Part shown: one piece after another, positions 51,206 through 52,611 of the stretch
Layout of the letters: each line of letters opens with the position of its first letter
Numbering within the stretch: the first letter of the stretch is position 1
Source: an uncultured Bacteroidota bacterium
GTDB lineage: Bacteria; Bacteroidota; Bacteroidia; Bacteroidales; P3
Reading direction: 5' to 3'
DNA length: 52,611 nt
NCBI GenBank assembly: GCA_902778925.1
Contig: CACYZN010000032.1
Location: 1-52,611, forward strand
Notes under the pieces: model-generated
Databases searched by the model: none
What the model was told of the DNA's origin: nothing
The model's input: only the letters and a program-made list of their open reading frames with translations
Translations under genes and position numbers: made by a program

Positions 51206-51213
51206 CAAATATA
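51206..51213 (-). promoter_or_regulatory. -7 box (TATATTTG) of the DUF4835 gene
   Basis: Perfect TAnnTTTG on the minus strand, ending 12 bp before the start codon, so the leader is very short. No matching -33 TTTG is present at 19-21 nt. Confidence 0.5.
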
Positions 51214-51301
51214 CTAAAAAAACTCAAACCGCGCCCACCCTCGGCAAAATATTTTCCCCTCCACCCCCCATTTCCCACCTCCGACCCATCACCGTTACGA
51301 T

Positions 51302-51336
51302 GAATTTCGAATTTCGAACTTCGAACTTCGAATTTA
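51302..51336. repeat. GAATTTC/GAACTTC heptamer array
   Basis: Five uninterrupted 7-bp units: GAATTTC twice, GAACTTC twice, GAATTTA once. Each junction contains TTCGAA, so the array is also partly palindromic. Confidence 0.75.
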
Positions 51337-51342
51337 GCCTTT

Positions 51343-51405
51343 CACCTCCCACCTCTCCACTCTCACCTCTCCACTCTCCACTCTCCACTCTCACCTCTCC
51401 ACTCC
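51343..51405. repeat. CCACTCT/CACCTCT heptamer array
   Basis: Nine uninterrupted 7-bp units of the CCACTCT and CACCTCT types, pure pyrimidine apart from A. The complement of CCACTCT is the AGAGTGG unit found inside the anti-sigma gene at 7048-7078. The array directly precedes palindromic element 6. Confidence 0.8.
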
Positions 51406-51412
51406 GAGCCAT

Positions 51413-51520
51413 CCCCTCCGCCCGTTCTTATGTCGTTCTTATGTATATCTTATGTCGTATTTATGTTTAAAACATAAGAAATACATAAGAAATACATAAG
51501 AAGTACATAAGAACTACCGG
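51413..51520. repeat. 11-bp-unit palindromic element 6
   Basis: CCCCTCCG flank, four CTTATGT-type units, centre ATGTTTAAAACAT, opposed AAATACATAAG units, and a short right flank ACCGG. It sits between the divergent DUF4835 and ridA genes, about 100 bp upstream of the ridA -7 box. Confidence 0.85.
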
Positions 51521-51623
51521 TTACAAAAGGGCCAAAATCACACCTAAGTGTTAATTTTATTAAGATTTAAGTTAATTGGCGTTAAAAGCAATGCGCCCTA
51601 CCTCCATATCGGATTATTCTTCG

Positions 51624-51631
51624 TATCTTTG
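51624..51631 (+). promoter_or_regulatory. -7 box (TATCTTTG) of ridA
   Basis: Perfect TAnnTTTG 34 bp before the ridA start. No clear TTTG -33 box is seen. Confidence 0.5.
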
Positions 51632-51665
51632 CACCCTCAGAATATATAGACAAAATTACAATAAC

Positions 51666-52040
51666 ATGAAGAAAATCATCAACACACCCAACGCCCCCGC
51701 GGCCATCGGACCCTACAGCCAGGCTGTTCTGGCAGGCAACACCCTCTACATCTCGGGCCAGATTCCCATCGACCCCGCCACCAAGACCGTGCCCGAAGGC
51801 ATCACCGCCCAGACCGAACAGGTCTTCAAGAATATCAAGGCCATCCTTGACGAAGCCGGCTTCACCTTCGACGACGTGGTAAAGAGCACCTGCCTCCTGG
51901 CCGACATGGAGTACTTCAAACCCATGAACGAGGTCTACGCCAAGTACTACAGCAAGGACTGCCCCGCCCGCGCCGCCTTCGCCGTCAAGGGCCTCCCCAT
52001 GGGCGTCCTGGTCGAAATCGAGACCATCGCAGTAAAATGA
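51666..52040 (+). CDS. ridA: RidA family reactive-intermediate deaminase
   Basis: This is a 124-aa trimeric cytosolic enzyme that hydrolyses reactive 2-aminoacrylate/enamine intermediates released by PLP enzymes to 2-oxoacids and ammonia. Motifs: PAAIGPYSQAV near residue 10, YISGQIPIDP, TEQVFKNIKAIL, VVKSTCLLADM, and CPARAAFAVKGLPMGVLVEIE with the conserved Arg and Glu. Length and start are typical. It is followed by the decamer element and an acyl-CoA dehydrogenase gene. Confidence 0.95.
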   Translation: MKKIINTPNAPAAIGPYSQAVLAGNTLYISGQIPIDPATKTVPEGITAQTEQVFKNIKAILDEAGFTFDDVVKSTCLLADMEYFKPMNEVYAKYYSKDCPARAAFAVKGLPMGVLVEIETIAVK

Positions 52041-52050
52041 GTTTAACAAT

Positions 52051-52160
52051 GGAGTGAAAGGAGGTGAAAGGAAGTGAAAAGGAGTGAAAAGGACGATAGC
52101 ATCAGCTGTCACAATTGTCATCTCACTCCCTTTCACTCCACTTCACTACCTCTCACTCCC
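52051..52160. repeat. Decamer inverted-tandem element
   Basis: Four 10-bp units (GGAGTGAAAG, GAGGTGAAAG, GAAGTGAAAA, GGAGTGAAAA) at 52051-52090 face four complementary-type units (TCTCACTCCC, TTTCACTCCA, CTTCACTACC, TCTCACTCCC) at 52121-52160, around a 30-bp centre. The architecture is like the 11-bp elements, but the sequence is unrelated. It fills the ridA-acyl-CoA dehydrogenase gap. Confidence 0.8.
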
Positions 52161-52173
52161 CAAAAGAAAGAAT

Positions 52174-52611
52174 ATGGATTTTAGCTTCACCAAACAAGAA
52201 GAACTCTTCCTGCAGATGATCCGCGAGTTTGCAGAGAAGGAGGTCAAGCCCCTCGCCGCCGAAGTCGACGAGGAGGAGCGTTTCCCCATGGAGACCGTCC
52301 AGAAGATGGCCAAGATAGGCCTCATGGGCATTCCCATACCCACCCAGTACGGCGGCGCCGGCGGCACCAACATCATGTACGGCATGGCCGTCGAGGAGCT
52401 CAGCCGCGTATGCGCCACCACCGGCGTCATCCTCTCCGCCCACACCTCGCTCTGCTGCGCCCCCATCCTCGAGGCCGGCACCGAGGAACAGAAGATGAAG
52501 TACCTGCCCAAGCTCGCCAGCGGCGAGTGGATCGGCGCCTTCGGCCTCACCGAGCCCAACGCCGGTACCGACGCAGCAGGCCAGCAGACCATCGCCGTCG
52601 AGGACGGCGAC
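52174..52611 (+). CDS. Acyl-CoA dehydrogenase, N-terminal part (runs off the window)
   Basis: The 146 visible residues form the N-terminal helical domain and the start of the beta domain of an FAD acyl-CoA dehydrogenase: FTKQEELFLQMIREFAEKEV, GLMGIPIPTQYGGAGGTN, LSAHTSLCCAPI and the FAD-contacting IGAFGLTEPNAGTD. It resembles short-chain (butyryl-CoA-type) enzymes. The 3' end lies beyond the window, so electron-transfer flavoprotein partners cannot be checked. Confidence 0.93.
   Translation, partial: MDFSFTKQEELFLQMIREFAEKEVKPLAAEVDEEERFPMETVQKMAKIGLMGIPIPTQYGGAGGTNIMYGMAVEELSRVCATTGVILSAHTSLCCAPILEAGTEEQKMKYLPKLASGEWIGAFGLTEPNAGTDAAGQQTIAVEDGD

Overview
The window is a GC-rich stretch (coding GC roughly 60%, by eye) of a chromosome from the phylum Bacteroidota, most likely an uncultured, probably anaerobic, member of the Bacteroidales. 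This rests on three proteins with type IX secretion (T9SS) C-terminal sorting domains, TAnnTTTG-type -7 promoter elements before many genes, an Rnf operon in the order BCDGE, and DUF4835, DciA/DUF721 and IPExxxVDY-like proteins. dnaA, recF and a DciA-like gene lie close together, so the window may be near the replication origin. No rRNA, tRNA, CRISPR array or intact insertion sequence was found.

Layout. 1-1000 (minus): the start of groEL behind a groES that has lost its first third. 1011-10520 (minus): two homologous signalling cassettes. Each has an ECF sigma factor, a one-span anti-sigma-like protein, a ~140-aa lipoprotein and a larger lipoprotein. The first cassette also carries a T9SS surface protein and a duplicated lipoprotein behind a gene fragment. 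10890-14047 (plus): NIF3, a coiled-coil zinc-ribbon protein, histidine ammonia-lyase. 14104-15388 (minus): SPOR protein, universal stress protein. 15775-20366 (plus): rnfBCDGE without rnfA. 20422-24064 (plus): small secreted protein plus T9SS adhesin-like protein. 24458-27610 (plus): flippase, Cys-rich small lipoprotein, radical SAM protein, IPExxxVDY-like protein. 27676-29133 (plus): dipeptidase. 29200-38577 (minus): a helical secreted protein and a PurF homologue without the usual catalytic Cys; then lpdA, an unknown gene, an M23 peptidase, ispH, recF and dciA-like. 39638-42591 (plus): dnaA, flavin reductase, hydroxyacid dehydrogenase. 42710-48629 (minus): a third ECF sigma/anti-sigma pair heading a 1636-aa T9SS protein. 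48938-51194 (minus): aminotransferase and DUF4835. 51666-end (plus): ridA and the start of an acyl-CoA dehydrogenase.

Two patterns stand out. First, the three ECF sigma genes and one separate lipoprotein gene share a bipartite upstream motif, TGTA...CGT, with identical spacing (CGT begins 23 nt after the start of TGTA). The motifs of the first two cassettes and the lipoprotein are almost identical. This predicts autoregulated ECF circuits that control surface lipoproteins and T9SS proteins. Second, six intergenic palindromic elements of about 110-125 bp are built from 11-bp tandem units in opposed orientation, mostly between CCCCTCCGG and CCGGAGGGG flanks. Five use one unit. The one upstream of dnaA keeps the architecture but has most units replaced by another sequence. 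A decamer version lies before the acyl-CoA dehydrogenase, and heptamer arrays occur between genes and once inside an anti-sigma gene.

The main anomalies are the truncated groES, the missing rnfA, and the scar of a cassette duplication at 2120-2215. The first could be an assembly artefact.
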